Notes: a model not told the origin generated them from the sequence alone. A DNA stretch of 64,000 nt from Eopsaltria australis (GCA_034509425.1 JAVTVJ010000344.1:665872-729871), one strand, 5' to 3'. Counted from the first letter of the stretch, positions 48,892 to 62,904 are shown. Translations and numbers: made by a program.

Positions 48892-51800
48892 TGAAGCAGT
48901 GAAAAAATTCACTAGTCAGAGTTCAGAAACAGGTCTTCTAGACCCATGAAGAAGGCTTTCAAAAATCTGGCAGTTTTGCTGTACAGCCAGCTCATGTAGC
49001 CAATGACTTTGAGATTCCATTCAGCAAGTTTAGCATTTATCTATGACACCAAAATTAAGTTCACTAAGTCCTTTTACACAGTTGTGAAGACTCTCACACA
49101 GTAAACAAACAGTCTTAACAATACAATCATACACATCAAATTAGATTCCTCTGAAATATTTATAAAACTGATTTCAACAGTTTTGTTAAGACATGGAAGG
49201 TATTTGATAATTGGTTTTTCGACCAATATATTTATCAAATTCTATCAAAACCTGGCTTTGTAATACAGGTTCTAAATAGTGCCAACTGTGAATGTAACCA
49301 TTAATTTCATAGTTTCTTTGGAAATCAGTTATCTACTGTCAGCAAGTTCCTTGCTGGATTTCTTAACACTCTACAGTATGGCTATAAATGAGAATGGATA
49401 TCTAACCAAGGTATCTCTTATTGCTCAGATTCTGGACCAATTAAAAATTCTAAAATTATTGAAGCAGCAGTTCATTACATAGAATTTAACATTTTTGAAA
49501 TTCAATTTTTAAATTAAAATATAGTTGTGATCTTCAAATACAATTCAATTACTCTCTTACTTTATAAAATACCTTACTTATAAAGACCACTCAAAGTATC
49601 TCCATAAATGATTTAAGGTCAATTGCAAATTCTTTTATCTATAGCTCAATCAAGAAGCATTAAGGAAGACTTGAAGGCTATGTATGTATAGCCGAGTTAA
49701 TCTGAATTTTTAAAATTATGACAATAAATGGAAAAATATTCTATAAATAGAGTTTTCTTTTATACATATTGAATTGCTTTTCTCCTATGAACAGTGCTTC
49801 TTGTCTGGCTAATGCTATGGGACGACCATGTGAGGGGCCTTTAACTTTTCTTTCTTGCTCAGTAGTAATCACCAGCCACCTGAGACTTCTTTACTTCATA
49901 TTTACTCAACTTTTGTATTAAGCAGTGATGATGGCAAGGTCATGGACAACTTTGGCGAGAGTTATGACATGTTGATCATTTGAAAATCAACCACAGTATT
50001 CAAAAACATTGTGGGCTATTTGTGGATGATTTCTGGAAACCAGTCCAAGGAAGAAACAAAATCCAGTGTATCTTCTTAAATTAATTCAGATGGAATATTT
50101 TCCTAACAATGAAGCAATATTTATAAAATTGATATACTATGCAGATGCTCCAATAGGGAATTAATTCTGTTGCTGTTGTGCTTTGAGTTCACTGGGATTT
50201 ATTTTTGATTTATGCCATTTACTCCTAAAAATTTTCCAGAAATGCTGTTCATTTGGCAACAGGATTTTTCAAAATTCAGCAATTAACAGGGCTGACTTGT
50301 GTACGTGACCATATGAAAAACTCTTTCACTATCCCTCTTCACCCAAATAACCACAAAAAGGCCACTAAACTTGGAAAATAATTCTGGAAAATCCTGTTGT
50401 ATGACTGTCAATTTGAGGCTTTCATGACATGGGCTAAACATTTTCCAACAAAACAGTTTTTCCAGAATATCTGTTTGATTGAGGCTTCATTGTGTTACAG
50501 GAAGCACAAAAGTTAATTTTAATGAACTTCTGATGTAATTGTCAGGATGTTTTTGCAAAGCTATTTCTTCTCTTGCCCATCACAACTTTAAAGCCTAAAG
50601 CCCAACAAATTTGAGTAGCATATCTGTTGTACCATTTTCCCCTAAGGTGCTGGATTGTGTTTCTGTAGACAGCTTGATTTGTGAACCTTGTAGTGTTGTG
50701 AAACCAGAGCCTGGAAGCCTGAGAAAGGCCAGCAGCTCAGCAGGAATGTTGGAGACCTCAAGAATGAAAGCTTGAACTGTTGTTCACGTGACTTCCATGC
50801 CTCCTTGAAGAACTGAACCACAAACCTCTTCTGTGTTTACATTTTCTGTACAAAATATTTTGACTAATTCAGAAATAGATTAACTTTATGGGTTTTTTTT
50901 TCCCATCCATGTCTTAGTTTCTATTTTTTTATTTTTTTAAAAATTAACCCATCTATTTTACATTCCAGATATTGAACTCTCTGTGGTCGTTTCGGGCCTT
51001 AACTTTTATTTTTCAAGAATTCCAGGGAGACAGAAATGCTGATTTTTAACACTATGTTTGTAGGTATTTGATGCAGCATGACTGCATGGTTATGTCACTT
51101 TTATATCTTTTAGAATCATAGTAATCAGATCTTGTCTGGTATTCCCATGAAGGACAGTAATGGGAACGGATGCTTGCCTGTAGCTGGTTTCCCTCTTGGC
51201 TTACTACAAATGGGATGAAGGAAGATCCAGAATTTTGCCTTAGTGTGAGAGCCAAATATTACTTGGAGCATTACACTCCAAAATTATACCAAGGTTAAAG
51301 ACATCAGTCTATGGGTAAATCTGCATATGTAGCTGCACAGGCTGATATAAAGATAACAAACACACTCTACTCATAAAGCTGATTTATCAGAGAATGTGGG
51401 AAAGGATAAATGTTTAGACCTTTATAATGTTCATTGCATAGTCTCTCTGTATCTAAGAGAAATATGCCAGGATAAATACCATGACTGACAGCCAGTACTC
51501 TGAAACAAAGCAACTTTAAAGCCTATTAGTCATTATAGAAATCCTCTTTGTAAAGTAAGGTAAGAGTAGGAAAGGAAACCAAAGATCTGCACAATTTTTA
51601 TCATTTTCTGTTCCTGCTTCCAAGACCAAGTGCTTTGATTGCACTAACAAAACAAACTTTTATATGGGTACACTAAAAATAAATAGAACCCTAACAAAAC
51701 CAAAGACTGTATTTTTTTTATAAGATTAAGGCTAAGAGAAAACCACAGATAGCAGATATCAGTCATGGTTGTTTAATGACCAGCTGAATACAATTAAGAT

Positions 51801-54045
51801 ATCTAAGGATGAAAAAGATATGAGAAATAAGTGCAGAAGTGTTAGGTATTTATCCAGCTGTACTGACTTTATCCAGAAGCTTTCTGACCTTCACCTACAG
51901 CTGCACACCAGTGTATTGCAATGAATAGGGCAAATCATGAACTGCAAAGTATGAAGCAGTGACATGCAGTGATATTATAGGTGGAACTGAATTGTTGCAG
52001 TGCCGTCACTTCCTTGCAGCACAGCCTGTCAATAAGCAGGTTATCTTGCAAGATACCACATTGTGCTATGCTGGCACAAGGCACCTTTGAAGGCACAGGC
52101 TCTCCTTGCAGAGATTACTACCTCACCATATGAAAGTAATAGGATAGAAACCCCAATAATATTTAATGTTCTGAATCAACAAGAATATATTTTTATACGT
52201 AAAGTACCATGAAATCAGACTTTCTTCAAAACAGGACACCAGGCTTCCTTGTCAATTGCTTTAGTTCTAAAAATCTTGCACCAGCATCGTAAGATATTTC
52301 CCCCTTTCAAGGTCACCAAATAGGTACTTTCAAAGAACACACATGGTAATTATGTAATGAGTCACTAAAACGTAAATTCAAAGAAGAAGATTCATATCAG
52401 AAATAATAGTGGACTAGTCGTAATACTTAGGACTTAGTGCTGAGTATTAGAGAAAATCATGAACTATGCCACTACTTTTCAAATCTTTTTCTACAGGCCG
52501 GGCTTAGACAACCAGAGTACTATGTTATATTGGTTTATATTTTTGTTTTTATTAACTTTATTTCATTGACATCAATCAGCTCTGATGTTCTCACCTGAGG
52601 CATTTACCTGGTCAGTAAGTCCCCATGTCTTTAGTCTTTAAAAGAACAGAAATCATAGTACTTGGGTGTTAGTCTAGTGCCTGTTTAGTTATCTAAGCAA
52701 ATTCTGTGGGAATTGTAAGCCAGATCTTTTTAAAAGTGTCTAGATGGCTAAAAATATGGTAAAAATAACCATATCCTACATGGATCTTGTAGTGATGGAA
52801 TTACTGTGCCCAACGTGTCTACAGATAGGTTAGTTTCCTGTGCTTTCTGTATCGGCAGCACAGAAAGGCAACTCTAGGCTGTCATTCCTTTTGCTCTAAG
52901 GCATTTTTTTGGCAATAATTTAGATGACTTATATTTTAAAAGTTCCAACTTCACTCCAGTGTCCCTCAGAGGTTCCCAGGTAAGACTCAGACACTTACAC
53001 TGTAAGCTATCTAGGGTGAACAGCATCTTGCCCTTGGTGCTTGCTTGCATCACTCGATGTAAAAGAAAATCTACAAATCACTGTGGATGTGTCCCACTGT
53101 GCTTATACACTCTCAAATTCCGAGTCTTCACACACCAGGTAAAAATTGTTACTACTCTGCAGTGTTCCCAGTTAGAGTACTCTCAAAGTTCAAAAATTAT
53201 TACAACAACATGTAAACACATCCTTGACAGCAAATATTGCAAGAAAGCCTTCATTCCTAGCAGGCTGCTGCTATTCATATGTAAAAGGGCATACTGTGTT
53301 ATTAAAAAAAAATGCTTCCCATATGAAAGCCACAAATTGGAAAAGAAGACTTTAAAATAAAAGTGCATGCATTTTGTCTGTTTTTGAACTATCGCCAGAC
53401 TAAATCATTAAATGCGGATCTGGTTGCACAAAGTCTGGAGAATTCAACCACGAAGCCACCACACCAAGGCTGTTGTGCCAAACAAAACACAGCAAACCAG
53501 TTATGGTCAATAAAATATCTAAATCAAATAAATGTTCTTCATGCTTAGAACACTTCCTGATGTCAGGGAAAATACATATGAGTTTTCACAGATATGGGGA
53601 AGTGTTCTGGTGTCAATTTATTAGTTCAGAAAAAAAAGTCACAATTCATGATCAAGAAACAGCAAGGCCAGGTAACCCTTTATCCAGCTTTGCAGATTTT
53701 TAGCGGGTAAGTTTGCATCAGTCAAGGCAGTCATGGGATTAAGGGTTACTGCTGTAGATCCAGAATCTCCTTCTTTTCTGATGAAAGTCGGAGGCAGGGA
53801 TGTAGGAATGATGAGCAGTTTGACTATATAATTTGTTTGAAGATACACACATATGTTTGTGTGTGTGAGGTTTGGGGAGAAGGCACACAGGCTTACACTT
53901 GAGAAAGGAATCAGGTAATCTTCATGTGCCAAGACTTGTAACAGAAGTACATTGCATGTTTTCAAAAGACAAGCATTCGTTATTTCTCCAATAAAAACAC
54001 ATGCCACTGAGAGTGCGAGGAAACTATTTTGCAGATATAACTCTG
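48892..54045. other. Unique AT-rich non-coding DNA
   Basis: No gene is supported. The frame 52959-53360 (plus, 133 codons, Lys- and Cys-rich) is the longest non-repeat frame of this region; it has no domain, and an overlapping minus frame of 61 codons exists. A short CACACA...TGTGTG hairpin-like alternation lies near 53847-53872. Otherwise nothing stands out. Confidence 0.55.
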
Positions 54046-54591
54046 TGTTGGGCTGACCCTGACAAGCAGCAAAGCACCCACACTTGCTCACTGCTCCCTG
54101 CCCAGGAGGCCAAGAGAGACAGCATAAAGACCAAAATCAAGAAAACTCATGGGCTGAGGAAAAACCGGTTTAATAAATGAAAGATAAAAAACAAGTGATG
54201 CAAAGGCCACCTCCTCCCACAAACAGACTGATGCACAGCCACTCTCTGAGTAGCAGGTATCTCAGAAAACATAAAACCCCCAAACAACGCTTTCTTCTGC
54301 TACACCAGCTTTATTGCTGAGGATGACAATACATGGTATGGAATACCCCTCCAGCCAGTTTGAGTCAGCTGGTCTGACTGTGACCATTTGTAATTTTGTG
54401 CTTGACCTCAGCCTACTCTCTGTGGAGATAAAGAAGGAAAAAAAGAGAAAGCCTTTACATTGTGCAAGGACTACTTTGTAATAGACAAAAGATCGGTGTG
54501 TTTTCAACAGTGTTTTAATCGTAAATCCAAAATACAGCACCATAATGCTTGCTAATAAGAAAGTTAACTCCATCCCAGATAGACCCATACA
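54046..54591 (-). mobile_element. Solo ERVL-like avian LTR, minus strand, about 546 bp
   Basis: I recognise a widespread avian LTR in antisense: left end TGTTGGGCTGACCCTGACAA, then CTCATGGGCTGAGG, CCGGTTTAATAAATGAAAG, a GCTTTTATTGCTGA-like region, ATGGTATGGAATA, TCAGCCTACTCTCTG, TCAACAGTGTTTTAATCG and ATCCAAAATACAGC, ending CCATCCCAGATAGACC-CATACA. In sense orientation AATAAA at 54310-54315 is the expected polyadenylation signal. Both ends keep TG/CA-type termini, but no matching target-site duplication was found. No internal retroviral genes flank it, which fits LTR-LTR recombination. Frames here (54262-54627; 53639-54091 in part) are non-genic. Confidence 0.88.
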
Positions 54592-57584
54592 AATTGAAGC
54601 AGTTACATGGCATACTGTGCAATGCATTCAAATAATTTCTCTCTATAATAACCATATCCAGTTGCATTACTTTTATCGGTAATTGTTACTATGTAGCATA
54701 CAATATGTCACACTCAAAAAAAAGAACTCTGGTTTTCTTCAGTGCAGTGATACTAGAAAAAACTTCTACAAAATACTGCTTTGCAATAGATAAGCCTTTT
54801 ATCAGTCTGGTTCAAGGATTGCTGCCAGTTACCCAAACTGTAATGATTAAAGGACTGTATTACATTAAACACTGTAACTGTCTTTCCTCGGTCAGCTTCA
54901 GGAGCACAATCAGACAGCAACGTTTTCCTCATTTGGAAAGGAAACTGATCTCAGTATTCACCTCCTTGTAAAATTCCTATTCCTGGCAGTCAGAAAGTTG
55001 ACCTTCCCACCAAAGCAAAATGTTAAATGTTAACCATGTTAAAATGGTTAATAGATTTGCTGAAAGCGACTGGTAACAGAAAGTCTACAATTAAGATGAT
55101 CTCCTTCAGAAAGCTATTTGCTATTCTACCCCCAGTAATCAAGGTTGTCATGTCAAATCAAGTTCTTGATTATCCTTGTATAATTTTATGCATCATCACA
55201 GGTCCAAAAACAAACTGATGGTAAAACAGTTTTGTTAAGCAAAATTAATTTTATTGGATAATTCATGCCTCTAGCCCCCCCCCTCCCTCCACAAACCTAA
55301 CACACAGATGCTGCCTTTTTCTATACTGACTTAATCTTTTAGAAATCACAGACTTTGTGGGTGATTATATTTTCATCTTGGGAAAGAAATAATTAAAGAC
55401 TGACTGTACTTTTAATATTATTGTTCTTGATTCTATAACCAGCCCTTTTAAATGTCTTCTCAAAGGAGCATTCTTACAAGAACCAAATAAGCTTTCATAG
55501 GTCAAATCTGGAGGACCGGGCCTTCCTAGGTGAAGAATTTTCACATGCATGGTACAAAGATCTATTAGCGTTTCTTAAAAATCTTCAAAGAGTTAGTGAC
55601 GAAAACAGACTTTTACAAGCATCTATGAAATAAAGACTACTTCCGTGTTTTAAGGATGAAACTGCTGATCAGCAGGGAGACCAAGCTGTTTTACTCAAGC
55701 TGAATTTAATCATACAACAGTGATCCTTGTACCATCCTCAGGTAGATTATTAAGAAAAAAGGCTGGTATAGCATTTTTGAGTATGAAAACCTTAAAAATG
55801 TAACAGCCAATCTTAGCACATCTATTGTATTTTCCAAGAAAAGTGATGAAAATGCTTGTGAAGAATAACATAATTTCTGCACGGGGCTGGGAAGACAATT
55901 CCCAAAAGAATTTTGAAGTTTATTCTTCTTTTTGCCTTCATCTTGGAATGAAAAATAAAAATTATATAAACATTTATGAACTGAAAATCTGAAGAAAAAA
56001 AATTAGGATCTGATCTGCCAAAATATTCAAATTAGGCTCTATTCCTCTAGTTATCCATCCATATGTTATGTGTGTTGTCTTTACAACGGTTGAGTGGCCA
56101 TTTTGACTTGAAAATAAGGATATTTCTAAGGAAATCTGTGGTCAAGTTTCTAAGAAAAATCTTCAGATTCAAAATGAAAATGATACAGTGAGGATGAAGA
56201 ACCCTCTATTTTGATGTCAATCCAATTTTATCCATCAGAGATTTGCAATGGACATTACATTAACGGCACGATAAATGCCTCTATATTTCACCTGCACATG
56301 CTTGCAAGATATTATTTTGTGTGGACACATATTATCAAAGTTCTTCAGAGGTTAGTAAAATTCATATAGTTTTAAGCATATCTTGTACCTGCAACCCCCC
56401 AAAACAAAACCTGTTCTTTTGCAAGCACAGTTTCTGTATTCATGAACTTAATCAAACTCATAATTAGATACACAGAGCTAAGGTGGCCTATTTTAAAAAT
56501 AATTTCAAATAAAGTTTGTTTTAAAATAGTTTGGGTAAGCATATAATGCACAGTTAAGTGATGAAGTAAATGAAAAAACTTTTCAAGGAAGGTTCATTAG
56601 GAAAACTGAGGAGTACAACCTTCTTGAATCCCTGTTTCCAAACCATTACAAACCACAACCTTCTGTAACTAGCTACTAATTCTAAACACAAGAGTTTATT
56701 TTAGATCTTGTTTATAGAATTAGATTTACATCATCCGTGTCAAATGCTGATTTGCTATCATCTGTATAAAACAAAGCTGAAGATTTACCTTGCAGTTACC
56801 CTTCTGAGAAAAAAAAAATCAGAAAACAATGAGTACTAATATTTTCCCTTTAACCCTAAATACATATTCTGTCATCTTAAGACTGTCCTTACCTCTATTC
56901 AAATTGTACTAGAGGGGGAAAATGTGGTTTGGAAAAGTTATTTCATTTGCAGCTTTGCAAAAATCAGGAGAGGCAAACAAATATTGGTAATTAACTTTTT
57001 TTTGCAGTATATTCATGCATTTAGTGGCTCATAAACTTCCGGACAAGAACAACTGCAGCCGAAACTCCTGGATCTGTTGTAATCTCCCTTTTGTACGTGG
57101 AGGGAAAATAATTCAAATTACTTTCAGTAGGAAGAATTGTTTGCACATTTTTCTGCAAACTTCCACCACTCCGTATGAGGTGGTATTGTGATCAAATTCA
57201 TCATCTGGTCATAACTTCACCATCTCTTGGCACCATATTCTAAACTTTAAATGACTGCAATATTTTTTTTTATTCCTGAGTGAAAGGAATTATGTGTAAA
57301 TCAGCCCTCTAAGAAATCCATACCTATTGCAGAAGTTTTTTTGTCCCATTATTCCAATGCAGTAACTTTCCTGCTGTTACTTTAAATATTGTAAATAATT
57401 TTAGTTCTTTTAGAGTAATTGGAAACTTATGCAATTTTGTGGCTTAATATTGCAAATGTAAATATAGGCTAATTGAAATTTCCAACTAATAAATGTTCCT
57501 AATATAATATTCATAAAGCTAGGATATTTCATACAAATATTTGGCTGCATATGAGACATCTGAATTAAATTCTACTTTGAATTT

Positions 57585-57624
57585 AAAAAAAAAAAAAAGA
57601 AAGAAAAAAGGAAACAGAAAAAAG
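57585..57624. repeat. Poly-A / AAAG-rich tract
   Basis: About 14 A residues followed by GAAAGAAAAAAGGAAACAG. A simple purine tract; no retrocopy is visible upstream. Confidence 0.85.
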
Positions 57625-58969
57625 CCTTCTTTTTATTGAATTAGGCTTAAAATGTCATACTAGACATTGGAAAAGTGAATCAATTCACATAGAAAGATTA
57701 AGACAACTATAATATCAGAAGATGCATAATCATATTGCTCTTCTTCAGTCTTATTAACAATTTATACTATAAAAATTTACCTCTGGAAAAAAAACTGCAA
57801 TGATTGGTGGTGGCAAAACAGCAGCATATTTTTCATGTCAATGTTTCTGCTTCTGTTTCTGTTTCATGACTATCTCTTGCATTAAAAGTTATGTTCTCAG
57901 CTTGCTCATAGTGTATTTCTGCTCACAGCTTCTGAAAGGCAGAGGGTATGGCACGGGACCAGTAACTTCACTAGTCAAAATAAGAATTATTTAAAAATAG
58001 GAACATAACCTCATGAAACCGTAAGTCCACTGCACTCTTTTGTAGACTGTATGCTTGGGCAGAAACACTGTTTCATGGCAACCATCAGGTAGCTTTATCA
58101 ATAAGCGGAAAAAGCCACTAACACTCTAAAAACAAAAGTGCCCTATCGCTTAAGACTGCCTTTCTACCACTGCCCACAGGCAGCTGGAAACTGCAGGTGT
58201 CTTCTGCACACTGACAGCCCCGGGTGACAGAGCTCAGGCAGAGTTTCTGCAGAAGTACTAGCTGAAATACCTATGTGAATAAGACATTAACCAGACAGCT
58301 GAAATGGTGAATGGGGTGGAGGAGGAACTAAAATGGGTACAAAGTGGAGTCACGTTTGTGTCAATAGTGTTAACTCCAAAGCAAAATGACAGCTGTGACA
58401 TAGCTTTATGCATGTTTACTGTTGTTTCTCATGTCAAAGTAGCCTGCTAATGTGTTGAAGGGTGATACAGATCCTACCATATTAATATAATTATGAAAAA
58501 ACTAAAAAGACCTGCTAATGATCCTGAAAGCTCACCTGTGAACCATGAGCATATGGTTTTACAAAAACTCCCTGTTATTCTGAATGGGTTACAGTATTTG
58601 GTGAGTAAATACTTTTAATGAGCAAGCCTTTGACTTCTTACTGGGCAGTGCAACGTCTGTCTGTGAGTTTGCAATGACACAATACTCTTGGTCATATACC
58701 CACTAGTGTTTCTTCCCCATAGCCATCAAAAAAGTGGTGAAGAATGATTTCTCTTTCCTCTGAGACATTTCTATGACTGAATTCTCTCAATTGGATCTGT
58801 TGCTGGCTCTCAGGCCTCAGAAAAAATTAGACTTACATCTGTACAGACATAAGGGTTGTGTCTGTGTACACAGATCTTTTTCATGTCCTTCTTCCCAAAA
58901 AGCTTGACTTTTTTTTCTCCTTAATGCACATGGCTTTGAGATGTCAGCTATCTGCCAAAAGCTGAAGAC

Positions 58970-59200
58970 TTGCCTAAGCCGACTTTGGCTAGCAAATTAG
59001 TCAGCATGTGTTTCTACTATGTATGCTATTGGCTTAATTAGGTCTAATTAACAAGTGCTTATGTCTGTTGTAGGGGACAATGGCTATCTATCGAAGGCTT
59101 ATTTATTGTCAACATATGGTCTTTCGGTGAATGATTGTCAGAACAACTATAATGAAGCATTTAAAAGAACTTGTTCAGTTCAGACTTGGAACACCAAAAA
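58970..59200. promoter_or_regulatory. Candidate homeodomain/SOX-rich element
   Basis: Contains GGCTTAATTAGGTCTAATTA (about 59031-59050, two TAATTA-type homeodomain cores), GGACAATGG (about 59073-59081, SOX consensus), and TTATTTATTGTCAACA (forkhead- and SOX-like). The density of intact cores in a repeat-free block suggests an enhancer. This rests on motif reading and texture alone. Confidence 0.28.
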
Positions 59201-60118
59201 TGTTTTTCAGATGTCGGCATAGTTCTTATTTCTTTGAAAATGGGCCCGGTGCTTCTTTCAGCATGCTGTGACCTAGCGAGATGGGAGGTGGGAAGAAACT
59301 GTCATAATATTACATGATTTCAGCAAAATCTTGCATATAAAACAATAGAGGTACCTGAAAGCATAAGTATTATTGCAAAACAACACCATTTTTAAAACTT
59401 ACTAAAATTCGTTCTTTGTATCCTAACACAGTTATGTATGCCCTAGACTTTACAGTGATAACCAAAGAAGATCGATCTTCATTTCAAAAGACACAATAAT
59501 TTAGCATTAACTTTAAGTAACTTGCAAAACAGGATAAATTAGAAATGTATACTCATGGACTGTATACAAGCATGGATACTAACAACAGTTAAAAATATTT
59601 GCCACAAAATTTATCTAAGAGAAAAACTAGGCAAATCCCGCATAATAAAAGATGCTGGTCTAAGCAAACATGGACTTTATAATATAATGCTTTTTAATAG
59701 GATTGGCCAGTAAAAGCACAAATTCAGAACAATAGTTTGCCATTAAAGTTAATCTTCTGATCCAGGGTCGATGCTAACAGTATTTCTGTCTGGATTTTAG
59801 CTAGGAGCTCATTGGCAGTTTAACCGCCTCTGAATAGAAATCTTTAATCTTTCATGGAATTATCTTGAATTTTGCTGGAAATAAAGCTCTTTCCTTTTAT
59901 TGCTTCTTTGAATTCTTGGTTTCAGGCCTGTACTTGCAAACCAACAATGGAAAAAAGAGCCACACCAGCCCTGGCATGGCTTTGGCATAAAGTGGCATGA
60001 AAACTGAATTAACAGGCTTCTGAGAGGTTGCCTTACAAATGGAAATTTCCAGGACAAAATTTTCATTCTGAATTAGTGTTCTTAGCGTCAGTCCCATCTC
60101 TAATATTACTGAAGAGAC

Positions 60119-60587
60119 TCTACACCATTCCTTTCCTCACCCCTCAGATAAAGAATGATAGATCTCCTGTTGGTAGGCAGCTTTAATAGCTCCTTTTTCC
60201 CTTGAGAAGGCAGGACCAGGAGGTTATTCTTATACCACCCCATATTATTGCCAGGGATGGGGGAAAGAGAATCTCTTCCAGGAAGCAGGGTCTCTCTGGT
60301 TGAGTAAATGTGACAAAGGAAGCACAGGGGGACCCTGCCTCCAAGCAATCAGGTGGGAATTGTTCACCTATCCTGTAGATTTCATTATTGGTTGTCTTGT
60401 TGTTAGTGCTCTTTCTCATCTCGTTGCTGTTTCTAGTAAATTGGTCCTATCTCAACTCATGATCTTTACTTTTTGTGTCTCCAGTTCTCCTTTTCAGCAT
60501 GCCACAGGGGGAAGGGGAAAAAGGAGAGGGGGAGAGAGATCGAGCAACACATGATTTCAGTAGGAACAGCATTCGTAAACCACTACA
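60119..60587 (+). mobile_element. Avian ERV LTR, plus strand, with possible target-site duplication
   Basis: The 3' half is clear: CTAGTAAATTGGTCCTATCT, CAACTCATGATCTTTACTTT, then CCACAGGGGGAAGGGG and GAGGGGGAGAGAGATCGAGC, ending TCGTAAACCACTACA at 60587. This is the same layout as the LTR at 30.67-31.07 kb (TTAGTAAATTG...CTCAAC, then a G-rich stretch). GAGAC follows the end (60588-60592) and also occurs at 60114-60118, giving a candidate 5-base target-site duplication and a length of 469 bp. The first bases would then be TC instead of the usual TG, so the 5' limit is tentative. Confidence 0.65.
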
Positions 60588-62904
60588 GAGACAAATAAGA
60601 TATATCAGTTGTAAGGGACATGGTTCAGGGCTGTTGTAATAGGACAAATACTCAGCAAATCTAAAGTTGAAGTGTGGAAAAAACAGACATGGGATCAGAA
60701 GTTCTGTGTGATCACTTCTGTGGAAGTGTTTTATCAGTATATAATTAATAAAGAAATGCCACAAAATCTCTAAATCATTGATATTTAACAAAGACTGGTG
60801 GAACCGCATGGCATTTCAGCTTCTTGTTCTAAGAAAATATTATAAAATACTTAGAATGTGTAAAAGCTCACACAATTAAGTTTTATAATGCTGGCAATAT
60901 GCTTTCAAGAGGAAAAAGGGGGAACTATTTTTGACTGAATTAAAGGCTATTAGTTAAATGCAGCTTGTAGGACAAAGTTGATTTAAAACTACCCACAGTC
61001 CTTCAATGCCTGAATGATTCACATGCAGTTTGCATACTCAGGGCAAATGCAGCCCTAGTACAACCCCATAGAAATCAGTGATATTACATCTCTTACACTA
61101 AATTTGATTTCAGTATGTACTTCCTTTTTTTAACAAGTAGATCTACTGCTTGGTTCATATTGCACTAATGAAAAACATAAACAAGCACACTAAGAAAGTT
61201 GAACAGTTTCTTGGAGGAGAGTATTTCTGTCACTCCCTTTATTATTGGACCTCCACATTTACTCTTAGTGAAATCCTGGAAGATCTGAGGCACCAGTTTC
61301 TACCCAGAAAATGTGGACATTAGATAGGATTCCTTATCATAGTTTTATGAGTAGGCTTATAACAAAATGCATTCTCAAAATAAAAGTTTGCTAATTCTAT
61401 GGCAGACAGGAACAGCTCACCAGCTCTGATACAACAGTTCATTTGTTGGCCAGAGCCTATGAGAACAAGAAAAGTCTCATGAAATATACTCTTATTTGAG
61501 GAAGGGTAAGATGCATATTCCGAGAAATGCTGCCATGGTTATGAAATAGTATTTCATCAGAAGATGCAGAAATACTTATAGAGGCTGAAATGCAGCCAGG
61601 ATCTTTTTTAATCCTCTCCATGAATGGCAAGGTAGTATGAAATATGTATAAGAATTATACTTGAAAGCAACGTTATAGCAACATTAGAGTGGAAATTCTG
61701 TTTGTCCAAAGAAGTAAAGAAGCTCCAAGTCAAACTTCTCACTGAAAGCATGATGGTGTCCCTCATTACTTCTGAAGTACATGACTATTTTAATTATTTA
61801 TAATTGCCTAATATACACACTGAGTGAAGTCTCATAATTTAATGATTGACAAGGAAAATAATGTGTTCCTTCCTAGCCTATAACCTGTGAACATTTTGTC
61901 ACACAGACCTTTTGCATATGCTGAAGCAAAGAAGAAAAAAATAGAGGATCCTCACATGAGAACAGATTTGAAATTCTGATGAAATTCTGGTGCTCCACTG
62001 GAACAGTGCTATGCTTGAAAAACAGGGAATGAAACTCTACTCTTTCTCTCTCCCCTCTATTCTTCCCATGCACTTAAGAGACTCTGGCTTTCCCAGCCAG
62101 GAAAAGGCTAATGTCGTTAGCTGTGGATGTAGGTGCTCCTTGCAAGAAATATAGACCCTTAATCCAAAATCCAAGCAGTGGACTGAGATAGAAATTAAGA
62201 CATCAAACTGTCCTGAAATTTCCCTATATCCGGGTTCAGACACCTCTGTTTTCTCCTTAGGGTTCTCCATGGGCCTCCCCCTTCACTTGTGTTGTGCCAG
62301 TAGCTGGAATGCATAACACAAAACTGTGTATTCACCAAGTGCTTAAACCCAAGGGTTGTCAAAAGTCCCAAACCCCCACATGAGCCATGGCCTCAGCTCA
62401 GGACCTGGCCACATCCCTACACAATTCACCAAGGGATCACACTGCAGTATGAGTAAGGCTTCAATTTCACTTGAAACGTTGGAAAGTGTAACTGAAAAAT
62501 ACTGGAACAATTTTAAAACTTAGAAGGCCCTTTAAATCATCCTCCTTCCTACATTCTTCAAAATCCCTGTAACTGTGGCCTTCATCTTAGCACCGAGCAC
62601 TACATTTCCCAGAGCCAAGATTAGCCTTGTCATAGTGAAAAATAACCATCTGGCAGTCCTGGTACAGTGTAACAGTGTTCTACCTAGAAAAGAAACAGTG
62701 CATTTTAACTATGGACAGTTAGTCTCATATCTAGTACCGTTACTGTGTTTAAAAGTAACTTTGTCATCACTTTCCCCAGGAGGGCTGTAGCTGCTGTGGA
62801 TGTGTCCTTAGAGACCCCAGGGGGAGAAGACTTAGAAAAGGAGAAAGATAACTGGTGGAGAAAGTTCCAAGGAGCTAGAAAACCCCTGGAAGGTGAAGTG
62901 ACCA
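60588..62904. other. Unique non-coding DNA
   Basis: No gene is supported. A possible half-copy of the old palindromic repeat lies at 61043-61115 (CCATAGAAATCAGTGATATT, then TTACACTAAATTTGATTTCA). The 120-codon minus frame at 60447-60809 begins in this unique sequence and runs on into the upstream LTR, so it is not a gene. Confidence 0.5.

Larger units (their letters stand above)
54592..60118. other. Unique non-coding DNA, no gene seen
   Basis: No exon or transposon is recognised. A poly-A/AG tract lies at 57585-57624 and a (TTTCTG)n-like patch near 57845-57868. Sequence around 58970-59180 has the texture of a regulatory element and is listed separately. Open frames are under 90 codons. Confidence 0.55.

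Noticed and set aside
52959..53360. 133-codon Lys/Cys-rich open frame
   Set aside because: Cysteines are not in a zinc-finger spacing; no recognised family; an overlapping minus-strand frame exists.
54262..54627. 121-codon minus-strand frame
   Set aside because: Mostly inside the solo LTR and spans its polyadenylation region; not a protein.
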